Assembly: GCA_903833025.1 (NCBI GenBank)
Contig: CAILDT010000743.1
Span: 1-5,960 of the forward strand
Length of the DNA: 5,960 nucleotides
Reading direction: 5' to 3'
Source of the DNA: an uncultured Bacteroidota bacterium
GTDB taxonomy: Bacteria; Bacteroidota; Bacteroidia; 2-12-FULL-35-15
Shown here: positions 5,866 to 5,960 of the stretch, one piece after another
Layout of the letters: each line of letters opens with the position of its first letter
Position numbering within the stretch: position 1 is the stretch's first letter
Notes under the pieces: generated by a model
What the model was told of the DNA's origin: nothing
The model's input: only the letters and a program-made list of their open reading frames with translations
Database searches by the model: none
Made by a program: the position numbers and the translations under genes

Positions 5866-5960
5866 GGCTTATAACATAAGATTTATGAAATAAAAAAAAG
5901 GGGGGGCGACCTGCCAGTATGAAGTTTCAAGCATTTAATAACGTTTGTCGCGGGGCGAAA
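5866..5960. repeat. attC-like recombination site, left part (copy C)
   Basis: The left core GGCTTATAAC (5866-5875) is the reverse complement of the start of cassette 2 (GTTATAAGCC at 2826). Spacer AT and the left arm AAGATTTATGAAAT, eight A and seven G (5878-5906) follow. The loop from 5910 to the window end equals 1-51 of the window apart from one base. The inner stretch GCGAC (5906-5910) could pair with GTCGC (5947-5951). The right arm is beyond the window. If it resembles copy A, the whole site is about 145 bp, against about 111 bp for copy B. Confidence 0.75.

Larger units (their letters stand above)
2827..5960 (+). mobile_element. Putative integron-like gene cassette 2 (three-gene operon, right end outside the window)
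   Basis: The unit starts after G2826 with TTATAAGCC, the exact reverse complement of GGCTTATAA at 5866-5874. Closing the unit into a circle would give a 10-bp paired core, GTTATAAGCC with GGCTTATAAC. The first gene starts 39 bases after the boundary and the last ends 24 bases before the left core, so the content is compact. If its terminal palindrome matches copy A, the cassette would end about 50 bases beyond the window. The three genes are closely spaced in one direction, which suggests that a whole system moves as one unit. Confidence 0.65.

Noticed and set aside
5699..5893. Open frame overlapping the end of the PLD-J gene
   Set aside because: It runs out of frame through a coiled-coil coding region and into the palindrome arm; only its last 15 codons lie outside the real gene.
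1..5960. Composite transposon or LTR-like element flanked by direct repeats at the window ends
   Set aside because: There is no transposase, integrase or reverse transcriptase; a third related palindrome stands in the middle, and the paired core ends explain the repeats better as cassette sites.

Overview
The window looks like part of a gene-cassette array from a member of the Bacteroidota. The DNA is AT-rich, most starts lack a Shine-Dalgarno sequence, and one gene encodes a secreted propeller protein ending in a type IX secretion (T9SS) sorting domain with an FPNP motif. All five genes lie on the + strand. No integrase, transposase, tRNA, rRNA or CRISPR array is visible.

The organising element is a long imperfect palindrome seen three times. 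The right part of one copy opens the window (1-110), a complete copy lies at about 2719-2836, and the left part of a third closes the window (5866-5960). It behaves like an integron attC site. The arms pair over about 26 bp around a variable loop, and the site ends in a GTTAT core. The bases just after each core are the reverse complement of the bases that open the next palindrome: GTTATCCGT at 102 with ACGGATAAC ending at 2728, and GTTATAAGCC at 2826 with GGCTTATAAC ending at 5875. A circularised cassette would have exactly this signature. The proposed cassettes are therefore 103-2826 and 2827 to beyond 5960.

Cassette 1 carries a small unknown membrane-anchored protein (166-726) and a T9SS-exported seven-repeat beta-propeller protein (739-2274). 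A perfect 18-bp hairpin terminator follows directly (2272-2310). About 400 bases of non-coding DNA come next, with a minisatellite of ten 20-21 bp units at 2377-2583, and then the central palindrome.

Cassette 2 is a compact three-gene operon. It has an unknown protein (2866-3432), a WD40 propeller protein with nearly the same N-terminal motif (3462-4466, GTG start), and one base later a PLD-family (HKD) protein with coiled coils and a J domain (4468-5841). The shared motif suggests that the first two proteins use the same interaction module, and the third has the features of a nuclease effector that could recruit DnaK/Hsp70. I infer a defence or other conflict system carried as a mobile cassette; no function is proven by the sequence.
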